A DNA stretch of 17,630 nucleotides from positions 1 through 17,630 of the forward strand of contig JBPCJK010000163.1 of NCBI GenBank assembly GCA_051005375.1, in the 5' to 3' direction. This document shows, in pieces, positions 1 to 6,804 of the stretch. A model generated the notes under the pieces. That model was not told where the DNA came from. It did not search any database and saw only the letters and a list, made by a program, of their open reading frames with translations. The stretch's first letter is position 1, and each line of letters opens with the position of its first letter. The position numbers and the translations under genes are program-made. Source of the stretch: JADDRA01 sp051005375 (GTDB taxonomy: Bacteria > Actinomycetota > Acidimicrobiia > Acidimicrobiales > CADCSY01).

Positions 1-621
1 GACCTCGGGACCGACCCACTGGTCGAGCAGCTCCTGGCACCGCTCCTGCCACTCCTCGGCGGTGATGGCGTAGCGGAGGTGGTCCTCCCAGACCCCGCTG
101 ATCTCCAGGTAGCGCTGCGCCGTCCCCTCGCAGCGAAGACCGAGCTTCTCCACCACCCGACGGCTGGGTGTGTTCCTGGGCACGATGGCCACCTGCAGCC
201 GGTGCAGGCTCAGCTCTTCAAAGGCGAAGCGGACCACCACGACCAGCGCCTCAGGCACGTACCCGTGGCCGGCCGAGGCCTCGTCCACCCAGTACCCCAC
301 ATAGGCGCTCTGGAAGGGCCCCCGCTGGACCCCGTTGAGGTTGATCTCACCGCACAGCGCTCGCTCCACGAAGATGCCGAAGCCGTAGCCGGTCCCCAGT
401 TGGCGCTCACGGTCCCGCGCCGTGCAACGGGCGGCGAACGCCGTCTTGCTGCGGACGACGTCGGGCGCGCCGGCAGGGCGCCGAGGCTCCCACGGCGTGA
501 GCCAGGCGTGGCTGGCGGTGCGGACCGCCTGCCAGGCGCTGAAGTCGGCAGCGATGAGGGGGCGGAGGTGGATTCGCCGGCCTCGCAGGTCGATCGGCTC
601 CTCTTGGGTCGCCGTGGACAC
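1..621 (-). CDS. GNAT N-acetyltransferase, RimJ/RimL type (3' end outside window)
   Basis: Read from a GTG at 621, the minus strand is open for 207 codons to base 1 without a stop, so the gene continues past the left edge. The protein begins MSTATQEEPIDLRGRRIHLR and keeps the RimJ/RimL order: an N-terminal R-x-L-R-P strand, the strand GYGFGIFVE, then YVGYWVDEASAGHGYVPEAL, where the GHGY turn is the acetyl-CoA pyrophosphate-binding region, and LHRLQVAIVPRNTPSRRVVEKLG near residue 160, the classic end of the fold. This family moves an acetyl group from acetyl-CoA to protein N-termini or small amines; the substrate here is unknown. The start is supported by a TACTAT hexamer six bases upstream and no Shine-Dalgarno sequence. 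Other-frame readings of the same DNA are rich in Arg, Ser and Pro and look like shadows. Confidence 0.85.
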   Translation of the reverse strand, partial: MSTATQEEPIDLRGRRIHLRPLIAADFSAWQAVRTASHAWLTPWEPRRPAGAPDVVRSKTAFAARCTARDRERQLGTGYGFGIFVERALCGEINLNGVQRGPFQSAYVGYWVDEASAGHGYVPEALVVVVRFAFEELSLHRLQVAIVPRNTPSRRVVEKLGLRCEGTAQRYLEISGVWEDHLRYAITAEEWQERCQELLDQWVGPEV

Positions 622-627
622 CCGCGG

Positions 628-633
628 ATAGTA
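628..633 (-). promoter_or_regulatory. candidate -10 hexamer, leaderless start of the acetyltransferase
   Basis: On the minus strand TACTAT lies six bases before the GTG at 621, matching the TANNNT core of actinobacterial -10 elements. No ribosome-binding site is present, so the transcript probably begins at or next to the start codon. No clear -35 box is visible. Confidence 0.45.
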
Positions 634-768
634 CCCAGCCGAGCCGGTGCCGCCCGTCGCCGCCTCTTGGCAGGCCTGGCCCGCCCATCGGTCATCGACC
701 GTTCTGACCCGAGGACCGGCTGCAACCCATCTCAGAAGCTGGGCCACGGGTGCCTGTCGGCGCACCCG

Positions 769-1698
769 CTACAGCAGGCTGCGAGCCAGCCCGTCGAGGA
801 TGTCGGCCTCCGAGACCAGGCACTCGGCCAGCCCGAAGTACCGCATGACCGCCACCAGGACACAACAGCCACCCACGATGACATCCGCTCTGTCCTTGTC
901 CAGGCCCGGATTGTGGATGCGGTCGACCCGGGCCTCGGTGGCCAGGGTTCGAAACACGTCCTCGGCCGCCGCTCGGGTCAGGCGGAAGTGGTGGATCCGG
1001 TCGCGGTCGTAGTCGGCCAGGCCCAGTTCGATGGCCGCCACCGTCGTGACCGTACCGGCCAGGCCCACCATCAGGGATGCCTCCCGGGAGGCAGGCACCT
1101 CCCGCACCACATCGTCGAGATAGGCCTCCACCACCGACAGGGCGCTGCTCAGCTCGTCTGGCGCGGGTGGGTCAGCGAGCAGGTACTGCTCGCTCAGACG
1201 CACACAACCCACGTCGACAGATATGGCGCCGTCGACCTTCCCCGCCCCCGGCCCCACCGCCAGCTCGGTGGAGCCTCCACCGATGTCGACCACCAGGAAG
1301 GGGCCATCGGCGACGTCGAGCTCGGCCGTCGCCCCCAGGAACGACAGGTGGGCCTCCTCATCACCTGAGAGCAGCTCGGGCCGGGAGCCGATCACTGCTT
1401 CGGCGCCGGCGAAGAAGTCCTCCCGATTGCTGGCGTCCCGGGCGGCCGAGGTGGCGGTGGCCCGCACTCGCCGCACCCCGTGAGCGTCGAGTACCTGGCG
1501 GTACCGGGCCAGGACCTCGAGGGTCCGCTCCACGGCGGCGGGCCCCAAAGCCCGGGTGGCGTGCACGCCGGCTCCCAGCCGGGTGATGGTCATCAGCCGC
1601 TCGACGGTGTCGAGCCTCCCCTTCTGCCCAGGACGGGCGATGAGCAGACGGGTGGAGTTGGTCCCGCAGTCGATTGCCGCGACCGGTGGCGCCGTCAT
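769..1698 (-). CDS. ppx: Ppx/GppA family exopolyphosphatase / pppGpp phosphatase
   Basis: A 309-residue member of the Ppx/GppA family of the ASKHA fold, cytoplasmic, which hydrolyses polyphosphate and/or pppGpp. The N-terminal phosphate loop is AAIDCGTNSTRLLI (residues 7-20), the second conserved segment is RATATSAARDASNREDF (about 79-95), then SGDEEAHLSFLGA (111-123) and VDIGGGSTEL (137-146), the second phosphate loop. The length suits the short actinobacterial form without the C-terminal HD-like domain. The ATG at 1698 is chosen because family homology begins there and because it forms an ATGA overlap with the stop of the DUF501 gene; the open frame upstream of it is only the Arg/Pro-rich shadow of that gene. 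DUF501 next to Ppx is a frequent actinobacterial pairing. Polyphosphatase and pppGpp hydrolase activity cannot be told apart from sequence. Confidence 0.93.
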   Translation of the reverse strand: MTAPPVAAIDCGTNSTRLLIARPGQKGRLDTVERLMTITRLGAGVHATRALGPAAVERTLEVLARYRQVLDAHGVRRVRATATSAARDASNREDFFAGAEAVIGSRPELLSGDEEAHLSFLGATAELDVADGPFLVVDIGGGSTELAVGPGAGKVDGAISVDVGCVRLSEQYLLADPPAPDELSSALSVVEAYLDDVVREVPASREASLMVGLAGTVTTVAAIELGLADYDRDRIHHFRLTRAAAEDVFRTLATEARVDRIHNPGLDKDRADVIVGGCCVLVAVMRYFGLAECLVSEADILDGLARSLL

Positions 1699-2201
1699 CG
1701 CCCGTCCCCCCGTCGGTCGGTTGCCGGGCGGTCGGCTGCAGGTCGGTCGGCTGCCGGTTGCCCGGCCGTCAGCTGCCCGGCCACCCAACGCCCGACCGGG
1801 TCGTCTCCCCCGGCCAGGTGCCAGGCGTAGTGGGCGTGCAGGCACTTCACCCCCCGGGAGGTGCCTCCCACACCGCCGCCCGGGCGGGGGCCGCCATGGC
1901 CCGGGGCCAGAGCAGAATCACGCTCGACGGCGTAGCGGCGGTGGGTGTCGGCGAGGGCGTCGGCGTCGACGGCGGCTTCCGCCGCCCGGGCGCCACCGAC
2001 CGACTCGAGCCGGCTCACCGCCTGGCGCTCCTGCCTGCCCACCAACCAGAACCGGGTGGGCATGGGCGTACCGTCGGCCAGCAGCGGCGCATTGCAAATG
2101 ACAACCGGCTCGCCCGAGCTGGTTCGAACCACCACCTCGAAGTCGGCCAACGGCGGGCGGCCGAGCAGCGCTGTCACCGCCTTGCGGTCACCCTCTGTCA
2201 T
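1695..2201 (-). CDS. DUF501 family protein
   Basis: A 168-residue protein of the DUF501 family, which has no established biochemical role. Visible hallmarks are the N-terminal LLGRPPLADFEVVVR (residues 13-27), the strand PVVICNAPLL.DGTPMPTRFWLVG (32-54), and the C-terminal GVKCLHAHYAWHLAGGDDPVG block, whose closely spaced Cys and His residues (KCLHAH) look like a metal or active site. The ATG at 2201 has AAGGG about seven bases upstream; an in-frame ATG further upstream would add residues not typical of the family. The last ~20 residues are low-complexity, built from five-residue Ala-Asp-Arg-Pro units. The stop overlaps the ppx start, so the two are probably co-translated. In many actinobacteria this gene lies downstream of eno and a ftsB/divIC gene; here a hydroxyacid dehydrogenase occupies that place. 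Confidence 0.9.
   Translation of the reverse strand: MTEGDRKAVTALLGRPPLADFEVVVRTSSGEPVVICNAPLLADGTPMPTRFWLVGRQERQAVSRLESVGGARAAEAAVDADALADTHRRYAVERDSALAPGHGGPRPGGGVGGTSRGVKCLHAHYAWHLAGGDDPVGRWVAGQLTAGQPAADRPAADRPATDRRGDGR
1715..1759 (-). repeat. 15 bp tandem repeat in the DUF501 3' end
   Basis: The decamer GGTCGGYTGC begins at 1715, 1730 and 1745, an exact 15 bp period. It encodes the Ala-Asp-Arg-Pro-Ala units at the C-terminus of the DUF501 protein. The period is a multiple of three, so the reading frame and the downstream ATGA junction survive copy-number change. Confidence 0.75.
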
Positions 2202-2270
2202 GGCACACCCTTCATTGCCACACCGCATCGAGCACCCGTCCATCATGCCCGTGTGACCGGGCTGCCAACG

Positions 2271-3254
2271 TCACCCTGGTCGCCCTTCGGGGATGGCTCC
2301 GTGGCGAGGTCTACGGCCGGCCAGGAGACGTTCCACGTCGTCGACGATCATGGCGCTGTGACGGTCCACCACGTCGTCGGCCGCTCCCGCCAGGTGGGGG
2401 GTGAGGGTGACGTTGTCGAGCCCCAGCAGGGGGTGGTGGCGCGGGAGGGGTTCGGTCCAGAACACGTCGAGAGCGGCGCCGGCGATGCGGCGCTCAGTCA
2501 GCGCCGACACCAGGGAGGCTTCGTCGACCACGGCGGCCTTGGCCGTGTTGACCAGGACGGCGCCATGCCCCATCAGCTCGAGCTGGTCCCCGCCGATCAG
2601 ACCCGTCGTCTCGGGCGTGAGCGGGCAGTGGAGGCTGACGACGTCGCTATCGGCCAGGAGCCGTTCCAGGGTCGCGGCCTGCACCAGGAGCCCGGGGTTG
2701 TCCACATAGGGGTCGAAGACCAGCACCTCCATGCCGAATCCACCCGCCGCCCGCCTGGCCACTTCCCGGCCCACCGCCCCGTAACCCACCAGCCCCATCG
2801 TGCGACCCTCCAGCTCGGGACCGCGGAAGTGCAGGTAGGGCAGCTCGTCGTCGACGTGCCAACCCACCCGACGGAGGTGGTCCTGGGCTCGGGCGAGCGA
2901 GCGGCACTGGGCGATGACGAGGCCAATGGTGAAGTCGGCGACAGAGGCGGCGTTCCGGGCCGGGGTGTGCAGGACCTCGACGTCACGGGCGCGAGCGGCA
3001 GCCAGGTCGACGTTGCTGGGAAGCCCCCGGGCCGAAGCCACGATGCGCACCTCGGGTAGGGCGTCGAGCACGGCGGCGTCGACGGTCTCGATCTCCACCA
3101 CCAGCAACGAGGTACCCCGGGCGGCGGCGACCAGGCAATCGCGGTCGAGGACCTGGCGGGTGACGCCCCAGCCGTCTCGGACGACCTCGTAGCCCAGCGC
3201 CTCCAGGCGGGCCAGCCCGTCGGCACTGAGCTCGGCGGTGACGAGCGCCTTCAA
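2271..3254 (-). CDS. D-isomer-specific 2-hydroxyacid dehydrogenase family protein
   Basis: A 327-residue cytoplasmic NAD-dependent oxidoreductase of the family that interconverts 2-hydroxy acids and 2-keto acids (SerA, lactate, glycerate and phosphite dehydrogenases). The catalytic domain is interrupted by a Rossmann domain with GLVGYGAVGR (154-163) and an acidic residue, D181, ending the second strand (VFDPY), which favours NAD over NADP. The catalytic Glu (E268 in DVFWTEP) and His (H287 in LTPHLAG) are present. The conserved Arg of the usual N-x-[AS]-R-G segment is replaced: NTAKAAVVDE has K239. The start is TTG at 3254, with GAGGG about 10 bases upstream and a natural MKALV N-terminus. It is the last gene of the sugar-type operon, separated from the kinase by a repeat element. 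The substrate is unknown; a glycerate-, erythronate- or phosphonate-like acid would fit the context. Confidence 0.88.
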   Translation of the reverse strand: MKALVTAELSADGLARLEALGYEVVRDGWGVTRQVLDRDCLVAAARGTSLLVVEIETVDAAVLDALPEVRIVASARGLPSNVDLAAARARDVEVLHTPARNAASVADFTIGLVIAQCRSLARAQDHLRRVGWHVDDELPYLHFRGPELEGRTMGLVGYGAVGREVARRAAGGFGMEVLVFDPYVDNPGLLVQAATLERLLADSDVVSLHCPLTPETTGLIGGDQLELMGHGAVLVNTAKAAVVDEASLVSALTERRIAGAALDVFWTEPLPRHHPLLGLDNVTLTPHLAGAADDVVDRHSAMIVDDVERLLAGRRPRHGAIPEGRPG

Positions 3255-3316
3255 CCGTCCGCCCTCGGTCGCCGGCCACGCTCGCCGCCGCAGGCGGCCG
3301 TCTTGGATGGCGACCC

Positions 3317-3422
3317 GGCGAGCGCAAGCTCGCCCAGGGACCTTTCCGTGCGGAGGTCGGACGGCTCCGCCGGTCGGCCGGAGCTCAACCAGCTCACCGG
3401 CGAACCTCCGGTTCGACGGTGA
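3317..3422 (+). repeat. multi-hairpin intergenic repeat, copy A
   Basis: The first of three related ~105 bp elements. It holds three hairpins in order: H1, GGCGAGC (3317-3323) with GCTCGCC (3328-3334); H2, GCTCCG (3364-3369) with CGGAGC (3379-3384); H3, a 29 bp palindrome at 3394-3422 with 13-base arms around TCC and one mismatch. H3 ends one base before the kinase stop codon, so the element fills most of the kinase-dehydrogenase gap. It aligns along its whole length with copy B, sharing the H1 core, TGCGGAGG, GGCTCCG, CGGAGC and CGGCGAACCTCCGGTTCG. There is no T-tract, so it does not look like a simple intrinsic terminator. REP-like mRNA processing or protection is the likeliest role by analogy. 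Confidence 0.8.
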
Positions 3423-4922
3423 TCACCCGTCAGCCTGCGCAAGGTGCGCCCGCAGGGCGGCGTGGGCTGTGAGGTAGCGCTGGTAGGGCTCCTCGTAGGG
3501 CCGCGGGTCGCCGGCTGGCACCACCACCGCGGGGGGGCGGGCGCCGACCTCCGCCAGGCCGCAGGCCCGGGCGACCAGGGTGGCCCCGGCCAAGGCCGCG
3601 GGCTGGATGGCCCCGGGCACGTTGACGTCGCGACCGAGCACATCGGCCATCAGGCCGGGCAACGCGGCGTGGCCAGAACCGCCGCCAACCTGGTGGCTGC
3701 CGCCCCCGGTGACCACCAGCGTGGTCGCCCTGTGGCCGAGCACCCGCTCCAGGTCGGCCACATTGGCCCGCACGGCGAAGGCATGGGCCTCGACGAAGGC
3801 CCGGGCCAGGTCGGCGGTGGTGGTGGCGGGCGTTACCCCGAGCACGGCGTTCGGGGCTCTGGTGGCCCATGCCTCCTCGCTCCACACCGGGGCAGCGACC
3901 ACGGCGGTGACCCCGTTGGCCCCTGGTCGGCTCTCGGCGGCCCGCTCCCACAGAGCGGCCGGGCTGCACCCGCCCAGGGCAGCGAGCCAACCCAGCATGG
4001 TGCCGGGATAGCCGGCGTTGGTCTCCACCGCCCAACGGTCAGGGGCCAGGTGGGTGGACACCCAGGGGTGGCGCTCGGGGTCGACGGGCGGGGCGGCCAC
4101 GGTCGCCTGCACCGGGGTGCTGGAGCCGGCCACCACCGTCACCACTCCATCGGCCAGCCCGCCGGACCCCATGGCCGCCATCTGGGTGTCACCGCCGCCG
4201 GCGACCACGGGCAGTCCCACCGGGAGGCCGAGGTCGGGGTCGGTGAGGCGGCCCACCACGGCTCCCGCCTCCACCAGGGGCGCCAGCCGGTTGGTACCCA
4301 GCCCGAGAGCGTCGAGCAGGTCGGCAGCCCAGCACCGCCGGCCCACATCGGCCATCTGCCCGGCGCTGGCCAAGCTCACCTCGGTGGACTCCGTGCCCGA
4401 GAGCCGCCACAGGGCCCAGTCGTGGACGAACAGCACCCGCCTGGTCGCCGCCCACCGCCGGGGATCGGTGGCGGCCAGGTGGAGCAGCTTGGGCAGGGTC
4501 AGCTCCGGGGCCGGCCAGTGGCCGGTGGTGCGGTAGAGCTGGTCGACGCCGATGTCCCGCCGCAACCGGTCGAGTTGGCCGGCACCCCGCCGGTCGCTGT
4601 TGAGCACGCCCGGCCCCAACTCGTCCACGCCGTCGGTGAGGACGAAGCCTTGGCGCAGGGACGTAGCCGTGACCCCGACGTAGTCGCCCGCCGGCCGGCC
4701 GGCCTGGGCGACGGCGGCCCGCAACGCCCGTCGGCCGGCCTGCCACCACGCGGACGGGTCGAGCTCGGCCAGATGACGATCGGGGCGGACCGTGGGCGTG
4801 GGCACAATGGCCTCCCCCACCACCGCGCCTCCTCGTTCCGCTCCCCCTCGTTTCGCTCCCCCCACCTCGGCCACCCACGCCTTGACCGACGACCCTCCGA
4901 GGTCGATCCCGGCCGCCAGCAT
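3423..4922 (-). CDS. FGGY-family carbohydrate kinase (xylulokinase-like)
   Basis: A 499-residue FGGY kinase, the usual length for this family of ATP-dependent sugar and polyol kinases. The N-terminal phosphate loop is AAGIDLGGSSVKAW (3-16, D7), a substrate-loop LNSDRR lies at 107-112, the catalytic-base region is VVAGGGDTQMAA with D245, the ATPase strand VVTVVAGSSTPVQ follows, and the second FGGY signature begins LVVTGGGS (402-409) and ends ADVLGRDVNVPGAIQPAALAGA. It presumably phosphorylates a ketose, polyol or sugar acid so that the neighbouring class II aldolase can cleave it. The ATG at 4922 overlaps the aldolase stop by one base (TGATG), a sign of coupled translation. Residues 21-30 are a GGAKR/GGAER duplication inserted after the first strand. 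The overall pattern is closest to xylulokinase-like proteins, but the substrate cannot be read from the sequence. Confidence 0.92.
   Translation of the reverse strand: MLAAGIDLGGSSVKAWVAEVGGAKRGGAERGGAVVGEAIVPTPTVRPDRHLAELDPSAWWQAGRRALRAAVAQAGRPAGDYVGVTATSLRQGFVLTDGVDELGPGVLNSDRRGAGQLDRLRRDIGVDQLYRTTGHWPAPELTLPKLLHLAATDPRRWAATRRVLFVHDWALWRLSGTESTEVSLASAGQMADVGRRCWAADLLDALGLGTNRLAPLVEAGAVVGRLTDPDLGLPVGLPVVAGGGDTQMAAMGSGGLADGVVTVVAGSSTPVQATVAAPPVDPERHPWVSTHLAPDRWAVETNAGYPGTMLGWLAALGGCSPAALWERAAESRPGANGVTAVVAAPVWSEEAWATRAPNAVLGVTPATTTADLARAFVEAHAFAVRANVADLERVLGHRATTLVVTGGGSHQVGGGSGHAALPGLMADVLGRDVNVPGAIQPAALAGATLVARACGLAEVGARPPAVVVPAGDPRPYEEPYQRYLTAHAALRAHLAQADG
4831..4860 (-). repeat. 15 bp tandem duplication inside the kinase gene
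   Basis: Two adjacent 15-mers, 4831-4845 and 4846-4860, differ by one base. They encode GGAKR then GGAER, followed by a partial GGAV, in the surface loop after the kinase's first phosphate-binding strand. The unit is in frame, so it lengthens the loop without breaking the gene. Confidence 0.8.
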
Positions 4923-5584
4923 CAAGGCGGGGGGAGGGTGCCGCCGGTGGCCTCCCCCTCCATGCGGCGGACCCGCTGGAGGTACTCGGGCGGGCACACG
5001 GTGGTGGTGTCTCCCAGGGTCAGCGCCCGGTAGGTGGCCACCGCCGCCTCCTCCAGGTTGGCCGCCCTCTTGTGGGCAGCCTCGATGGTGGGCCCGACCA
5101 CCGAGCAGCCATGGTGTCCGAGGATGACGGCGTCGGCGTCAGCCAGGGCGGCGGCGCCGGCCTGGGCCAACTCCTCGGTCCCCGAGGCGATGTAGGGCAC
5201 GGTGGCGACGTTGCGCACGTAGTAGGCGTGATCGATGGTGATGAGACGGATGTGGTGGCCCAAGGCGTCGAGCAACACCGAGAGCTGGGGGTGGAGGTGG
5301 ATGACGGCGTTCACGTCGGGGCGGGCCTGGTAGCTGTGGAGGTGGAGCGCCACCTCACTGGACGGCGTAGGATGGCCGCCCAAAAGGGCGCCGTCCAGCG
5401 CCACCAGGCTGAAGTCGTCGACCCCGAGGTCGTCCAACCAGGTGCCGCTGGCGGTGACCACACACTCCTCGCCCCCAGGGAGGCGAGCCGAGAGGTTTCC
5501 TCCCGAGCCCAGCACCAGCCCTCGACTCACGGCCTTGGATCCGAGGCGGATGAGCTCCTCGACGAGGTGGGCGTGGCGGTTCAC
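4922..5584 (-). CDS. class II aldolase/adducin family (fuculose-phosphate aldolase-like)
   Basis: A 220-residue zinc aldolase of the FucA/AraD/RhaD family, which cleaves a phosphorylated ketose to dihydroxyacetone phosphate plus an aldehyde, or epimerises ribulose-5-phosphate. Visible are the phosphate-binding GSGGNLSAR (26-34), TASGTWL (44-50), the catalytic Glu in PTPSSEVALH (E77), the zinc ligands in VIHLHPQ (H96, H98) and a third His in ILGHHGCSV (H158 aligns best with the N-H-G His of FucA). The GTG at 5584 overlaps the alcohol dehydrogenase stop (GTGA) and its own stop overlaps the kinase ATG, so it is tightly embedded in the operon. All key residues are intact. The natural substrate is probably the product of the neighbouring kinase. 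Confidence 0.92.
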   Translation of the reverse strand: MNRHAHLVEELIRLGSKAVSRGLVLGSGGNLSARLPGGEECVVTASGTWLDDLGVDDFSLVALDGALLGGHPTPSSEVALHLHSYQARPDVNAVIHLHPQLSVLLDALGHHIRLITIDHAYYVRNVATVPYIASGTEELAQAGAAALADADAVILGHHGCSVVGPTIEAAHKRAANLEEAAVATYRALTLGDTTTVCPPEYLQRVRRMEGEATGGTLPPP

Positions 5585-6606
5585 GGGACGAGGATGGCCT
5601 TCAACCGGCCGCCGCCGGTCGGCGCCTCGCCCAAGGCGGCGTGGACCTGGCCCAGGGAGTGGCGGTGGGTGACGATGCGTCCGGCATCGATGACGCCGGT
5701 GCGCAGCAGCTCGATGGCCTCGGGGAACGCCCCGGGAGCAAGGTGCCCCCCCCGGACGTCGAGCTCCTTGTGCTCGGCCACCACGTTGAGGTCGACGGTG
5801 AGGGGGCGCCGGTACACGCCGTAGAGGACCAGTCGGCCGCCGGGGACGAGGGCGGCCAAGCCGAGCACCACCGACTCGGTGGCACCGGAGCAGTCGATGT
5901 AGACGTCGGGACCGAGCCCTCCGGTGAGGTCGAGCACGGCCTCAGGCGTGTCGTCGACGGAGAGGTCGACAACATCGTCGGCGCCCAGGGCCCGAGCCAG
6001 CTCAGCTCGGGACGGCGTGGTCACCACCGCCACCAGTCGCCGACCCTTGCCGGCGGCGGCGCCCAGGGCGGCGGCGCCGATGGACCCCACGCCGGCGACG
6101 ACGACGGTGTCGTCGGGTCCGATGGTCGCCCGGCGCACGGCGTGCACGGCGCAGGCAGCCGGCTCCACCAACACCGCCGCAGTCGTGTCCAGGTCGTGGG
6201 GGATCTCATGGACGACGGCCTCGGGAGGCAGCGCCATGCGCTCGGCGAAGGCGCCCGGCCACCCGCTCCCCAGGTGGGTCCCGAAGCGGCACAGGTTGGT
6301 CCGCCCGGCCCGGCACAGCCGGCACCGCCGGCACGGGACCATCACCTCGGCGGTCACCCGGTCACCGGCCACCACGCCCCAGTGCTCCGCGCTGCGGTCG
6401 TCGATCCACGCCACCCGGCCGAGGATCTCATGGCCGGGGATGAAGGGGAACCTCAGCTCCCAGGGACCGTCGCCCCGCCAGATCATCCGGTCGGCGGCGC
6501 ACACACCGGCCGCCTCGACCTCCAGGACCGCACCTGCCCGGCGGGGCGGCTCGGCCACGTCCTCCACCCGGAAGTCGCCCTGCCCGTGGGCCACGACGGC
6601 CTTCAT
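5581..6606 (-). CDS. zinc-dependent medium-chain alcohol dehydrogenase (threonine/sorbitol dehydrogenase-like)
   Basis: A 341-residue MDR-superfamily NAD(P)-dependent oxidoreductase. Catalytic zinc ligands are C36, H59 and E60 (GVCAAD and PGHE) and E148 (LVEPAACAVH). The structural zinc lobe is complete: C92, C95, C98, C106. The Rossmann motif is AGVGSIG (171-177). The sequence resembles threonine dehydrogenase, sorbitol dehydrogenase and galactitol-phosphate dehydrogenase proteins that oxidise secondary alcohols in polyols. The ATG at 6606 is chosen because AAGGA lies five bases upstream and MKAVVAHG is the normal family N-terminus; an upstream in-frame start would translate the hairpin repeat into Arg/Ser-rich residues. 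The stop overlaps the aldolase GTG by four bases. It likely oxidises a polyol to the ketose used by the kinase and aldolase. Confidence 0.93.
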   Translation of the reverse strand: MKAVVAHGQGDFRVEDVAEPPRRAGAVLEVEAAGVCAADRMIWRGDGPWELRFPFIPGHEILGRVAWIDDRSAEHWGVVAGDRVTAEVMVPCRRCRLCRAGRTNLCRFGTHLGSGWPGAFAERMALPPEAVVHEIPHDLDTTAAVLVEPAACAVHAVRRATIGPDDTVVVAGVGSIGAAALGAAAGKGRRLVAVVTTPSRAELARALGADDVVDLSVDDTPEAVLDLTGGLGPDVYIDCSGATESVVLGLAALVPGGRLVLYGVYRRPLTVDLNVVAEHKELDVRGGHLAPGAFPEAIELLRTGVIDAGRIVTHRHSLGQVHAALGEAPTGGGRLKAILVP

Positions 6607-6614
6607 CGCTTCCT

Positions 6615-6718
6615 TCGTCGCCGAACCAGAGGTTCGGCGACGAGCTGATCGTGCTCCGGTCGACACTCAGAGCCGGTTGGCCTCCGCCCTGACCACTTGC
6701 TGGCGGGCTGCGCTCGCC
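6615..6718 (-). repeat. multi-hairpin intergenic repeat, copy C (inverted)
   Basis: Read on the minus strand from 6718 leftward this is a third copy of the element seen at 3317-3422. It has H1 (6702-6718), the GCGGAGG block, a CGGCTC...CCGGAGC block (H2, one mismatch), then a perfect H3 palindrome with 13-base arms at 6615-6627 and 6631-6643 around an AGA loop. H3 ends eight bases before the alcohol dehydrogenase ATG, just upstream of its ribosome-binding site. It shares H1 with copy B on the opposite strand, so B and C form one head-to-head inverted pair. Confidence 0.78.
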
Positions 6719-6804
6719 CGAGAAGTTGTTCTGTGCGGAGGGTGCCGGCTCCGTCGGCGCCCGGAGCGCCATCAGTCATCGGCGAACCTCCGGTTCGCCG
6801 ATGA
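6702..6804 (+). repeat. multi-hairpin intergenic repeat, copy B
   Basis: The second element. H1 is GGCGGGC (6702-6708) with GCTCGCC (6712-6718), with one G-T pair. H2 is GCTCCG (6748-6753) with CGGAGC (6762-6767). H3 is a perfect palindrome with 13-base arms at 6776-6788 and 6792-6804 around TCC. H3 covers the last ten codons of the isomerase gene, and its stop lies inside the element just before the palindrome, so the repeat has supplied the protein's C-terminal tail (SSANRRFADD). Confidence 0.82.

Noticed and set aside
79..1368. A long plus-strand open frame of 429 codons
   Set aside because: It lies opposite the acetyltransferase and Ppx/GppA genes and its product is His/Arg/Gln-rich with no recognisable motif; a shadow frame of GC-rich DNA.
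2105..2125. GGTTCGAACC, resembling a tRNA T-loop
   Set aside because: It falls inside the DUF501 coding region and no acceptor or anticodon stems can be built around it; the similar GGTTCGAA at about 944 is inside ppx.
2271..3254. Assignment as phosphite dehydrogenase (PtxD)
   Set aside because: Attractive because a PhnCDE importer is nearby, but the PtxD Arg237 position is Lys, the gene belongs to the opposite operon, and general 2-hydroxyacid dehydrogenase similarity is all that can be claimed.
3394..3422. The palindrome as a rho-independent terminator for the kinase
   Set aside because: Strong stem but no T-tract on either strand, and the same palindrome occurs upstream of a start codon in copy C; a repeat family explains it better.
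3444..5033. A 529-codon plus-strand open frame opposite the kinase
   Set aside because: Gly/His-rich product without domain features; the minus strand carries a complete FGGY kinase with all motifs.
3317..6804. The repeats as a CRISPR array
   Set aside because: Only three copies, long, in different orientations and kilobases apart with genes between; no cas genes.
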